Assembly: GCA_964545715.1 (NCBI GenBank)
Contig: CAZJHX010000105.1
Span: 1 to 36,946 of the forward strand
Direction of reading: 5' to 3'
From: CAZJHX01 sp964545715
GTDB lineage: Bacteria > Myxococcota_A > UBA9042 > GCA-2863065
DNA length: 36,946 nt
How positions within the stretch are numbered: position 1 is the stretch's first letter; the number at the start of each line of letters is the position of its first letter. The notes under the pieces are model-generated. The model saw nothing but the letters and a program-made list of their open reading frames with translations, was not told the origin of the DNA and searched no databases. Below are positions 5,347 through 12,884 of this stretch, one piece after another. Both the position numbers and the translations under genes were made by a program.

Positions 5347-8229
5347 CTACAACCCCATCAGCCAGATGACGCCGGCAAGACCCACAACCACGCCGACCGC
5401 GTAGCGTTGGACATCGCCGTTTTGGAAGAGACGCAGCACGCTGCCGCCCGCGCTGACGACCGCGGCCGTCAGGCGCGCGATGATGCCGTCGACAATCATC
5501 ACGTCAACGACCTGGTACAGCACCTTGGCCATGAAGCGGTACGGGCCGATGATGACCGCGGCGTAGATCTCGTCGACGTAGAACTTGTTTTTGGACAGCT
5601 TGTAGAGCGGCTGCAGCGCTTGCGCCAGGGCTCTAGGAGCGGCGCCGATGCCTGCGCGATACCACATCCAGGCGATGCCGATGGCGATCAGGCCCAGCAC
5701 GGTCGGCGCGTAGGCGGCGTTGGTGTGGACCAGCTCGGCGGCGAGGCGGCCGTCGGCGATGCGGAAGACCGGCGCCAGCCACTGCTCGAGCGTGTGGTCG
5801 AACACGGGCACGGCGTCCACGAAGGCCTGAACGCTGATCCAGCCGCCCCCGATGCTGAGCACGGCCAAAATGATGAGCGGCACCGTCATCACAGGGGGTG
5901 ACTCGTGCGCGTGCTCCCAGGTGTGGTCGTCGCAGCGGGTCGGTCCCTCAAACGTGATGAAGTACAGGCGGAACATGTAGAACGCGGTGAGCCCGGCGGT
6001 CAGCACGCCCATGATCCAGAGGATCCAGTGGAAGCTCGGCTTGTAGGGCACCGTGTCGCTGGCCGTCAGCACCCCGTCGGCGGCGGTAAACAGCTGGCCA
6101 CCGTCGCCCGCCGCGTAGACCGCGCCACCGGCCGCGCCCACGACTCTGACCGCGGAGGTGGGCTCGCCGGTTGAGGCCGCCCAGCCGTCGGAGGTCTGCT
6201 CCAACACCAGCGGCCGTTGAATCGTCTCGCCCTCACGCTGTGCCAGGCCTGCCAGACGCAGACCGCCGCCGGCGGAGAGGCCCGTCAGCTGCCGAACCGA
6301 CGCGATGCCGGGTGCGCGAACCTGCACCTTTTCGAAGGCCCCGTTGGCGCCCAGCTTGATCAAAGCGCCCTGCCCGGTCGTGGCCCAGATCGTGCCGTCG
6401 TGCACTGCCATGCCGGTGATGGCCGACGTGCCCGTGCTCTTTACGCTGAGCCACGTGGTGCCGTCCCAGCGCAGCAGCGTGCCCCCGGCCCCGCCCGCGT
6501 ACACCTCAGTCGCGCTGACCGCAGCGACCGAGTGCAGCGTGGCCAGGCTGTTGGACTTGGCGACCGCGAAGTCCTTGCCGTCGTAGTGGACCACGAGGCC
6601 GCGCTCGCCGACGAACCAGACGTCGCTGTCACCAACAGCCCAGACCGCGTTGAGATGGCGGCGCATCAGCTTGTCCTCGCCTTGCCAGGCGCGCTCCCAG
6701 GCGCCGCCGGCGGGACGCTTGTAGACGGTCGCGTAGTCCGAGACCACCCACTCGGTACCGTCGGGCGCCACCGCGATGCCGCGCAGGTTGGGCAGGACCC
6801 GTTGCTTGGCGGCGCCGCGCAGCAGGTCGGTCGGCGGCAGCTGTGAGCGCTCCCACCCGGAGCCGACGTGCGTGAGCAGAATCCCCTGCTTGCCGCCGAT
6901 GATCATGCGCTCGCCGTCACTGAACCCGGCGTGGGCCTGTTCGGGGATGCTGATCAGCTGGCTGCGGCTGTGTACCTCCCACAGGATCGCGTCCTTGGAG
7001 AAGTACCCCGACATGAGCGGGAAGCCGGCGATCGCCAGGCAGGCCACCAGGAACGTGGCGCGCGTGATGGGCATCTTCTTTTTGAGGCCGCCCATCTTGA
7101 AGATGTCCTGCTCGCCGGCCAGACCGTGGATCACGCTGCCTGCGGCGAGGAAGAGCAGCGCCTTGAAGAAGGCGTGCGTCATCAGGTGGAAGATGCCTGC
7201 CACATAAGCGCCGACGCCCACCGCCAGGACCATGTAGCCGAGCTGGCTGACGGTCGAGTAGGCCAGGACGCCCTTGATGTCGCGCTGTGTCAGAGCCATC
7301 AGCGCGGCCGCCAGTGCAGTGCAGGCGCCTACCGTGGCGACGACCCCCATCGCCAGCGGGGACAGCGTAAACATGAAGGCCATGCGGGCGATCATGTAGA
7401 CGCCGGCGGTGACCATCGTGGCCGCGTGAATAAGCGCGCTGACCGGGGTCGGGCCGGCCATGGCGTCGGGCAGCCAGACGTACAGCGGGATCTGCGCGGA
7501 CTTGCCGCACGCGCCGACAAACATCAGCAGACAGCACGCCGTCAGCGTCATCGGGTCGTGGAACGGGCCCCACGGCCCCTCTTCGAAGCGCCAGCGCAGC
7601 ACGTCGTAATCGGTGGTCCCGCCCGCGTGATAGAGCAGCAGGATCATGCCGATGATGAAGCCGAAGTCGCCGATGCGGTTGACTACAAAGGCCTTCTGGC
7701 CGGCCTGCGCTTTGGCGTCATCGCTGAACCAGAAGCCGATCAGCAGGTACGAGCAGACGCCCACGCCCTCCCAACCGACAAAGAGCATCAGCAGGTTCTT
7801 GCCCAGGATCAGGCACAGCATGGAGAACATGAAGAGGTTCAAGTACGCGAAGTAACGCGCGTAGGACTTGTCCTCGGACATGTAGCCCATGGAGTAGATG
7901 TGGATGAGCAGACCGACGCCGGTGACGACCAGCAGCATCACGGCCGACAGCGGGTCCAGGTAGAACGCCACGTCGAACTGGAACATCCCGGTGACGACCC
8001 AGGTGTAGACGACGTTGGCGATGTTGGGATCCAGCGGGGACGCGTCGGCGACCCGAGACAGGGCCGAGACGCAGCGCAGCGCCAGGATGAAGCTGACGGC
8101 GACTGTGCCGACGCCGATGCCGTAGGACAGGCGACGCGAGAAGCGGGCGCCGAGGAAGCCGTTGACGAACGCGCCGATGAGCGGCAGCAGGACGATCAGC
8201 GGCAGAAGCTGTTGCGCGGAGACATTCAT
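5347..8229 (-). CDS. nuoL: Subunit L of complex I with inserted beta-propeller
   Basis: This 960-residue protein is about 300 longer than typical NuoL. Residues 1-417 and 734-960 are ordinary NuoL: WEGVG with E154, CGKSAQIPLYVWLPDAM with K243, THAFFKALLFLAAGSVIHG with K356, GYFSKDAIL with K412, GVLTAGLTAFYMFRLYF after the insert, and the C-terminal lateral-helix region. Residues ~418-733 (bases ~6031-6978) are soluble and made of about seven 35-45-residue repeats. Each has a hydrophobic strand, D-x-W/V-x-V-G, a G-G-x-L turn and a W near the end, for example LNAVWAVGDSDVWFVGERG and LHSVAAVSATEVYAGGAGG. This fits a seven-bladed beta-propeller. By the E. coli NuoL topology the loop should face the periplasm. 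The frame is open throughout and the proton-path residues are kept, so the subunit is probably functional. Confidence 0.93.
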   Translation of the reverse strand: MNVSAQQLLPLIVLLPLIGAFVNGFLGARFSRRLSYGIGVGTVAVSFILALRCVSALSRVADASPLDPNIANVVYTWVVTGMFQFDVAFYLDPLSAVMLLVVTGVGLLIHIYSMGYMSEDKSYARYFAYLNLFMFSMLCLILGKNLLMLFVGWEGVGVCSYLLIGFWFSDDAKAQAGQKAFVVNRIGDFGFIIGMILLLYHAGGTTDYDVLRWRFEEGPWGPFHDPMTLTACCLLMFVGACGKSAQIPLYVWLPDAMAGPTPVSALIHAATMVTAGVYMIARMAFMFTLSPLAMGVVATVGACTALAAALMALTQRDIKGVLAYSTVSQLGYMVLAVGVGAYVAGIFHLMTHAFFKALLFLAAGSVIHGLAGEQDIFKMGGLKKKMPITRATFLVACLAIAGFPLMSGYFSKDAILWEVHSRSQLISIPEQAHAGFSDGERMIIGGKQGILLTHVGSGWERSQLPPTDLLRGAAKQRVLPNLRGIAVAPDGTEWVVSDYATVYKRPAGGAWERAWQGEDKLMRRHLNAVWAVGDSDVWFVGERGLVVHYDGKDFAVAKSNSLATLHSVAAVSATEVYAGGAGGTLLRWDGTTWLSVKSTGTSAITGMAVHDGTIWATTGQGALIKLGANGAFEKVQVRAPGIASVRQLTGLSAGGGLRLAGLAQREGETIQRPLVLEQTSDGWAASTGEPTSAVRVVGAAGGAVYAAGDGGQLFTAADGVLTASDTVPYKPSFHWILWIMGVLTAGLTAFYMFRLYFITFEGPTRCDDHTWEHAHESPPVMTVPLIILAVLSIGGGWISVQAFVDAVPVFDHTLEQWLAPVFRIADGRLAAELVHTNAAYAPTVLGLIAIGIAWMWYRAGIGAAPRALAQALQPLYKLSKNKFYVDEIYAAVIIGPYRFMAKVLYQVVDVMIVDGIIARLTAAVVSAGGSVLRLFQNGDVQRYAVGVVVGLAGVIWLMGL

Positions 8230-8236
8230 ACCGGCG

Positions 8237-8545
8237 TCAGCCCTTCAGCGCCCGGACGTCGTCGACGTTCACGGTGCCCTTGTGCCGGAAGATCGCCAGA
8301 ACCATCGCCAGTCCGACCGCGGCCTCAGCTGCGGCGACGGCGATAACAAAGAAGACCATGACGTGGCCTGTGTTGTCCCCGTGCATGCGCGCGAAGGCCA
8401 GGAACGTCAGGTTGGCGGCGTTGAGCATGAGCTCGACGCTCATCAGGATGACCAGCGCGTTGCGGCGGGTCATGACGCCGGCCGCGCCGATCGTAAAGAG
8501 CAGCGCGGCGAGAATCAGATAGTGATCGACCGTGACGGCGCTCAT
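8237..8545 (-). CDS. nuoK: NADH-quinone oxidoreductase subunit K
   Basis: This 102-residue protein has three hydrophobic helices and the NuoK signature NALVILMSVELMLNAANLTFLAFAR, containing the conserved Glu of helix 2, followed by VMVFFVIAVAAAEAAVGLAM with the second conserved Glu. The length is typical. ATG overlaps the nuoJ stop by four bases (ATGA), and 7 nt separate it from nuoL. It forms part of the membrane-arm quinone/proton pathway next to NuoJ. Confidence 0.95.
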   Translation of the reverse strand: MSAVTVDHYLILAALLFTIGAAGVMTRRNALVILMSVELMLNAANLTFLAFARMHGDNTGHVMVFFVIAVAAAEAAVGLAMVLAIFRHKGTVNVDDVRALKG

Positions 8546-9075
8546 GCCTCGATCTCCACCGGCGTCTTCTTGGCGAGGACGAGCGCGCCGATAATCGCCA
8601 CCAGCAGCAGGATGCTGGTCAGCTCAAACGGCAGCAGAAAGTCGCGCAGCAGCACGTTGCCGACCGCCTGGACGCCGCCGAAGGAGTCGGGACCCTCCAG
8701 CACTTTCAGCTGGATGTCGTCCGGCGTTGCAGCGTCGATGGCGCTGACCGCTTTGGCAAAGACGAACCCGATGGAGAGCACGCCCACGTATTTGGCGGTG
8801 TTATAGCGCGCCGTGCCCAGCTCCTGATCGGTCAGGTTCAGCAGCATGATCACAAACGTGAACAGGACCATGATGGCGCCGGCGTAAACGATGACCTGCA
8901 GGGCTGCCAGCAGGTGCGCAGCCAGCAGAACGTAGAGCCCGGACAAGCAGAAGAACGTGCCGACCAGCGCGATGGCGCCGTGCACGGGGTTGCGCCCAAA
9001 CGGCGGCAGGACGACGCACAGCGCGCCAATGACGGTACCGATGGCCAGGGCCCAGAAGAAGGCGGCTTCGATCAT
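8542..9075 (-). CDS. nuoJ: NADH-quinone oxidoreductase subunit J
   Basis: This 177-residue membrane subunit starts MIEAAFFWALA, with HGAIALVGTFFCLSGLYVLL and QVIVYAGAIMVLFTFVIMLLN, the latter being the hallmark NuoJ helix. I chose the ATG at 9075, which overlaps the nuoF stop as ATGA, over one six codons upstream inside nuoF. In most gene orders nuoJ follows nuoI; here it directly follows nuoF, so the peripheral/membrane link subunits G, H and I are missing from this run. Confidence 0.95.
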   Translation of the reverse strand: MIEAAFFWALAIGTVIGALCVVLPPFGRNPVHGAIALVGTFFCLSGLYVLLAAHLLAALQVIVYAGAIMVLFTFVIMLLNLTDQELGTARYNTAKYVGVLSIGFVFAKAVSAIDAATPDDIQLKVLEGPDSFGGVQAVGNVLLRDFLLPFELTSILLLVAIIGALVLAKKTPVEIEA

Positions 9076-10409
9076 CGACCGGCCTCCAGCCACGCGTCAC
9101 CGCGCTTCTCCCACTCGCTGCCGGCGTGGCCGTCCACGTCGTCGTACGGGCAGCGGCCCAGGTCGACGTGCGCTTTGACCTCGTCGTAGAACTTTTTCAT
9201 CACGCCCTGAACCGGCCATGCCGCGGCGTCGCCGTGGGCGCAGATCGTGTTGCCCTCCATCTGACCGCAGATGTCCAGCAGCATCTCCAGGTGCTCGGGC
9301 ATGCCGCGTCCGTCCTCGATGGCCTTGAGGATGCGGACCAGCCAGCTGCAGCCCTCGCGACACGGCGTGCACTGCCCGCAGGTCTCGTGAGCGTAAAACT
9401 CGCTGAAGCGCAGCAACGCACGCACGATGCATGTGGGCTCGGCGATGACGATGACGCCCGCGGTGCCCAGCATGGACCCAACGGACTTCAGCGCGTCGAA
9501 GTCCAGCGGCACGTCCAGCTCATCGGGCAGGACCACCGGGCAAGAGGCGCCGCCGGGGACGACCCCCTTGAGCTCACGGTCATCCAAGATGCCGCCGCAG
9601 TGGTCGTAGATCAGCTCGCGCAAGGTCAGCGCCCCCAACGGGAACTCGTAGAGCCCGGGCTTCTTCACGTGACCGCTGACGCAGAAGACCTTGGTACCGC
9701 CGTTGCGCTCGGTGCCCCACGACAGGAAGTTCTCGCCGCCGTGCTCCAGGATGAGCGGCACGTTGACGATGGTCTCCACGTTGTTGATCAGCGTGGGGCA
9801 GCCGAACAAACCGACAACGGCGGGAAACGGCGGCTTGAGGCGCGGCTGGCCCGGGCGGCCCTCCAGCGACTCCAGCAGCGCGGTCTCTTCACCGCAGATG
9901 TAGGCGCCCGCGCCCAGGTGCGTGTGGATGTCCAGGTCGTAGCCGGTGCCCAGGATGTTCTTGCCCAGGTACCCCTTGGCGTAGGCGTCGGCGATGGCCT
10001 TGTCCGTCACCTCCAGCGGGTAGTTGAACTCGCCGCGCAGGTAGATGTAGACGGTGTGGATATCCAGCGCATAGCTGGCCAGGATGCAGCCCTCGATGAG
10101 CGGGTGCGGGTCCTTCTCGAGCCACCAGCGATCCTTGAACGTGCCGGGCTCGCCCTCGTCGGCGTTGATGACCAGGTACTTCGGCTTGTCGGTGTCCTTG
10201 GGCACGAAGCCCCACTTGACGCCCGCCGGGAAGCCCGCGCCACCGCGGCCGCGCAGCACGCCGGCCTTCACCTCGGCGATGATCTGCTCTTTCTTGTCCG
10301 GCTTCATCCACTTGCGCAGACGCGAGTAGTCGCCGGCAGCGACCGCCACGTCGATGCTTGTGAAGTCCTTGGACGGGTCACGAAGGAGGTAGGACGTCTG
10401 TGTGGCCAT
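9072..10409 (-). CDS. nuoF: NADH-quinone oxidoreductase subunit F
   Basis: This ~445-residue NADH-binding flavoprotein subunit shows GRGGAGFPAGVKWG (NADH/FMN glycine-rich loop), NADEGEPGTFKDR (FMN), GAGAYICGEETALLESLEG, and the 4Fe-4S (N3) cysteines in CGQCTPCREG with a fourth in GNTICAHGDAA. It pairs with NuoE to oxidise NADH. I start it at MATQTSYLL (10409), preceded by AGGGA and overlapping the nuoE stop by one base (TGATG). The upstream alternative start at 10436 lies within nuoE. Confidence 0.95.
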   Translation of the reverse strand: MATQTSYLLRDPSKDFTSIDVAVAAGDYSRLRKWMKPDKKEQIIAEVKAGVLRGRGGAGFPAGVKWGFVPKDTDKPKYLVINADEGEPGTFKDRWWLEKDPHPLIEGCILASYALDIHTVYIYLRGEFNYPLEVTDKAIADAYAKGYLGKNILGTGYDLDIHTHLGAGAYICGEETALLESLEGRPGQPRLKPPFPAVVGLFGCPTLINNVETIVNVPLILEHGGENFLSWGTERNGGTKVFCVSGHVKKPGLYEFPLGALTLRELIYDHCGGILDDRELKGVVPGGASCPVVLPDELDVPLDFDALKSVGSMLGTAGVIVIAEPTCIVRALLRFSEFYAHETCGQCTPCREGCSWLVRILKAIEDGRGMPEHLEMLLDICGQMEGNTICAHGDAAAWPVQGVMKKFYDEVKAHVDLGRCPYDDVDGHAGSEWEKRGDAWLEAGR

Positions 10410-10897
10410 CAGTTCCCTGCCCCGCCGGCGCTCCACTTGTCCAGCAGCTGCTCGACCTTCTCTTTGGTCAGATCCTCATAGTAGGAGTCGTTGACCTGCA
10501 TCATCGGCGCGGTGCCGCAGGACGCCAGGCACTCCACGTGGTCCAGCGTGAACTGGCCGTCCGCGGTGGACTCGCCGACTTTGATGCCCAGCTTGCGCTC
10601 GATCAGGTGCATCAGCTCATCCGAGCCGCGCAGGTAGCACGACAGGTTCGTGCACACCTGGATGTGATGCTTGCCGACCGCCTTCTTGCGGAACATCGTG
10701 TAGAACGTGAACGTGTTCATCACCTCCGAGTCGTGGACGTCGAGCCGTGACGCGACGTACGACATGATCTCGGGTGTGATCTGCCCCCACTGGCGCTGGG
10801 CCAGGTGCAGCACAGGAAGCAACGCAGCCTTCTTGACCGGGTACCGGGCAAGGACCTCGTTGAGAATCTTTTCGTTGTCCGGGGTGAACTGGAGCAT
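10409..10897 (-). CDS. nuoE: NADH-quinone oxidoreductase subunit E
   Basis: This ~162-residue thioredoxin-like 2Fe-2S subunit of complex I has the four cluster cysteines in VCTNLSCYLRG and VECLASCGTAPMM. The helical N-terminus (ILNEVLARYPVKKAALLPVL, then AQRQWG) is typical. I start it at MLQFTPDNEK (10897); a frame continues 19 codons upstream but crosses the promoter and the divergent amgK start. It is the first gene of a run nuoEFJKLMN. Confidence 0.93.
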   Translation of the reverse strand: MLQFTPDNEKILNEVLARYPVKKAALLPVLHLAQRQWGQITPEIMSYVASRLDVHDSEVMNTFTFYTMFRKKAVGKHHIQVCTNLSCYLRGSDELMHLIERKLGIKVGESTADGQFTLDHVECLASCGTAPMMQVNDSYYEDLTKEKVEQLLDKWSAGGAGN

Positions 10898-10912
10898 CTT
10901 AGGCAGGACGTG

Positions 10913-10939
10913 TCTATAAGGGGGACCCGGTGATGTCAA
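10913..10939 (-). promoter_or_regulatory. nuo operon promoter, overlapping the divergent amgK start
   Basis: On the minus strand a perfect TTGACA (10939-10934) lies 15 nt before TATAGA (10918-10913), giving a leader of about 9 nt before nuoE. The spacer is short of the 17-nt optimum. The -35 hexamer lies directly over the first codons of amgK. On the plus strand the same A/T patch reads TATAAG (10915-10920), a possible -10 for amgK, though no good plus-strand -35 is visible. Position and motif are seen; activity is inferred. Confidence 0.55.
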
Positions 10940-11928
10940 GCGCATGGAAGCCACCCGAGCAGTACGCCTCGACGGCCATGGAAGGCGGCGCCAGCAACCG
11001 TTCCTACGAGCGGATCGCGGCCGGTGAGGACACCTGGGTTGTCATGGTGTTAGCCGAGGAGCCGATACGCAGCGAAGAGGCCTCCAGCGGACCCGTCGCA
11101 ACCGAGCTGCCGTTCCTGGAGATCCAGCGCTTTCTGGCGGCCGGTGGGGTCTCAGTGCCGCAGATTCACCACTTCGATCAGGAGCGTGGCCGCCTGTGGC
11201 TGGACGACCTGGGCGACGTCCGCCTCTTCGACACGCTGGAGGCCGGCGGACCGGCAAGCTGGATCGACGCATACAAGCCCGCGATCGACGTACTGCTCGA
11301 TTTTCAAACCGCCACGGCCGGTGAGCGGCAGACCCCGATCTGCTACCAGCGCGCCTTTGAGCCGGCCCTGCTGCGGTGGGAGCTGGACCACTACATCGAG
11401 TGGCGCGTGGAGGCGCAGCTCCAGCGCAAGGTGTCCGAGCCGGCGCGCTTCGTTCTGGACGACGCTTTCGACGATCTTGTGTCCCAAATCACATCTCAGC
11501 CTCAGATCCTGTGCCACCGGGACTTTCAGAGCACCAATCTGATGGATGTCACAAACCGCGGCCTCGTGCTCATCGATTTCCAGGACGCGCTCAAGGGGTC
11601 CTACAGCTACGACCTGGTGTCCCTGCTCCGTGACTCCTATATCCCGCTGTCCATGGCCCAGGTCGACGCGCTGGTCGGTTACTACCTCAGCCGGCGCCCC
11701 GACCTCGACGCCGCAGCGTTTCAGCGCGACTTCCTGCTGCAGGCGGTGCAGCGAAAGCTCAAGGACGCCGGCCGCTTCGTCTATATAGACCGCGTGAAGG
11801 GCAACCCTGCGTACCTGAAGTTCATCGACGACTCCCTGCGCTATGTGCGTGACGCCCTTGAGCGGCTGCCACAGCTCAAGGCGCTGCGGGGCCTGCTGGC
11901 GGACCTGGATCCCGCGGCGTTCGCATGA
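10933..11928 (+). CDS. amgK: AmgK-like cell-wall amino-sugar kinase
   Basis: This 331-residue kinase of the aminoglycoside-phosphotransferase fold would phosphorylate N-acetylmuramate (and GlcNAc) at the anomeric position in peptidoglycan recycling. It shows GGASNRSYERI (nucleotide loop), the catalytic loop LCHRDFQSTNLM (H195, D197, N202) and the metal-binding LIDFQDALKGSYSYDLVSLL (D215). The DFQDA-x5-YDLVSLLRD arrangement is characteristic of the AmgK group rather than antibiotic-resistance APHs. The start is ATG at 10933, with a GTG one codon upstream. The stop overlaps the next ATG (ATGA). The neighbouring uridylyltransferase supports the recycling role. Substrate specificity is inferred from family and context. 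Confidence 0.75.
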   Translation: MSSAWKPPEQYASTAMEGGASNRSYERIAAGEDTWVVMVLAEEPIRSEEASSGPVATELPFLEIQRFLAAGGVSVPQIHHFDQERGRLWLDDLGDVRLFDTLEAGGPASWIDAYKPAIDVLLDFQTATAGERQTPICYQRAFEPALLRWELDHYIEWRVEAQLQRKVSEPARFVLDDAFDDLVSQITSQPQILCHRDFQSTNLMDVTNRGLVLIDFQDALKGSYSYDLVSLLRDSYIPLSMAQVDALVGYYLSRRPDLDAAAFQRDFLLQAVQRKLKDAGRFVYIDRVKGNPAYLKFIDDSLRYVRDALERLPQLKALRGLLADLDPAAFA

Positions 11929-12884
11929 AAGCCATCGTCTTCTGCGCCGGCTACGGCACCCGCATGCGGCCGTTCACCGACCTGCTCCCCAAGCCCGCCA
12001 TGCCGTTTTTCAATCGCCCGCTGATCGCGCACGCGCTGCGTTGGCTGGCCGGCTACGGCGTGGACGAGTGCGTCATCAACCTGCACCACCTGGGCGGCAT
12101 CATGCGCGCCACGGCCGAGGCCGCCTGCCCGCCCGGCATGCGGCTGGTCTTCTCCGAAGAGGCCGAGATTCTGGGCACGGGCGGCGGTCTGGTGGCCGCG
12201 CGACGACACTTTCACGGCGAGCCCGAGGTCATCGCTGTCAACGGAGACGTCTTCACCGAGCTCGATCTCTCGATCCCGCTGGCCGCACACCGCGCGCATC
12301 GCCCCGCCGCCACGCTGGCGCTGAACGCGGACCCGGCCAACGAGGCGCTCTTCGGCGTGGGAGTCGACGCAGACAGCCGCATCACCGACTTTTGGGGCGA
12401 GCCCCAAAATAAGAGAGCGAGTGCTCGCTATGTTTTTACCGGCGTGCACATCTTCTCGCCGGAGCAGGTGCTCGACAGGCTGCCCGCCGAGGGCTTCGCG
12501 TGCGTGAAAGAGAAGGGGTGGCTGCCCATGCTTCGGGATGCAGTGCCGCTGCGGGGGGCGGTGGTCGGCGGCCCCTGGTTCGACGTCGGCACGCCCGAGC
12601 GCTATCTGCAGGCTCACCGGGGCATGATGCACGCGGCCGGACGTCTCAGCGGACTGCCCGAGCGCGCCACCGGGGTGTGGTCCGCCGATCCGCTACCGTC
12701 GGGCCTGACAGTCGAGGCCCCCGTCGTCATCGGCGCCAACTTGACGCTTGAGGGGCCGGCCACGCTTGGTCCCGGCGCGGTATTGGGCGAGAACGTCACA
12801 CTGACCTCCAGCGCGCACGCCGAGTCCGCCGTGATCTGGAGCGAGGCCCACATCGAGGGCATGTTGAAAAACGACGTGGTTTAG
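11925..12884 (+). CDS. murU: MurU-like sugar-1-phosphate nucleotidyltransferase
   Basis: This 319-residue protein has an N-terminal nucleotidyltransferase domain: CAGYGTRMRPFTDLLPKP (residues 7-24, nucleotide-binding signature and Lys), TGGGLVAA (85-92), NGDVF with D108, and FDVGTPERYL with D220 as metal ligand. In the AmgK-MurU pathway it would convert MurNAc-1-phosphate to UDP-MurNAc, bypassing de novo synthesis and fosfomycin-sensitive MurA. Compared with MurU (about 225-240 residues) it has an extra ~70-residue C-terminus (residues 250-315). There, IGANLTLEGPATLGPGAVLG and similar steps suggest a left-handed beta-helix as in GlmU or mannose-1-phosphate guanylyltransferases. It is coupled to amgK by a 4-base overlap, and its stop overlaps the convergent sigma-factor stop. 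Confidence 0.7.
   Translation: MKAIVFCAGYGTRMRPFTDLLPKPAMPFFNRPLIAHALRWLAGYGVDECVINLHHLGGIMRATAEAACPPGMRLVFSEEAEILGTGGGLVAARRHFHGEPEVIAVNGDVFTELDLSIPLAAHRAHRPAATLALNADPANEALFGVGVDADSRITDFWGEPQNKRASARYVFTGVHIFSPEQVLDRLPAEGFACVKEKGWLPMLRDAVPLRGAVVGGPWFDVGTPERYLQAHRGMMHAAGRLSGLPERATGVWSADPLPSGLTVEAPVVIGANLTLEGPATLGPGAVLGENVTLTSSAHAESAVIWSEAHIEGMLKNDVV

Noticed and set aside
2554..5901. Long plus-strand open frames antisense to nuoN, nuoM and nuoL
   Set aside because: His/Asp/Gln-rich translations with no domains, caused by high GC at third positions of the real complex I genes on the other strand.
10933..11928. Antibiotic-resistance aminoglycoside phosphotransferase
   Set aside because: The fold is shared, but the DFQDA and YDLVSLLRD motifs and coupling to a nucleotidyltransferase point to an AmgK-type sugar kinase.
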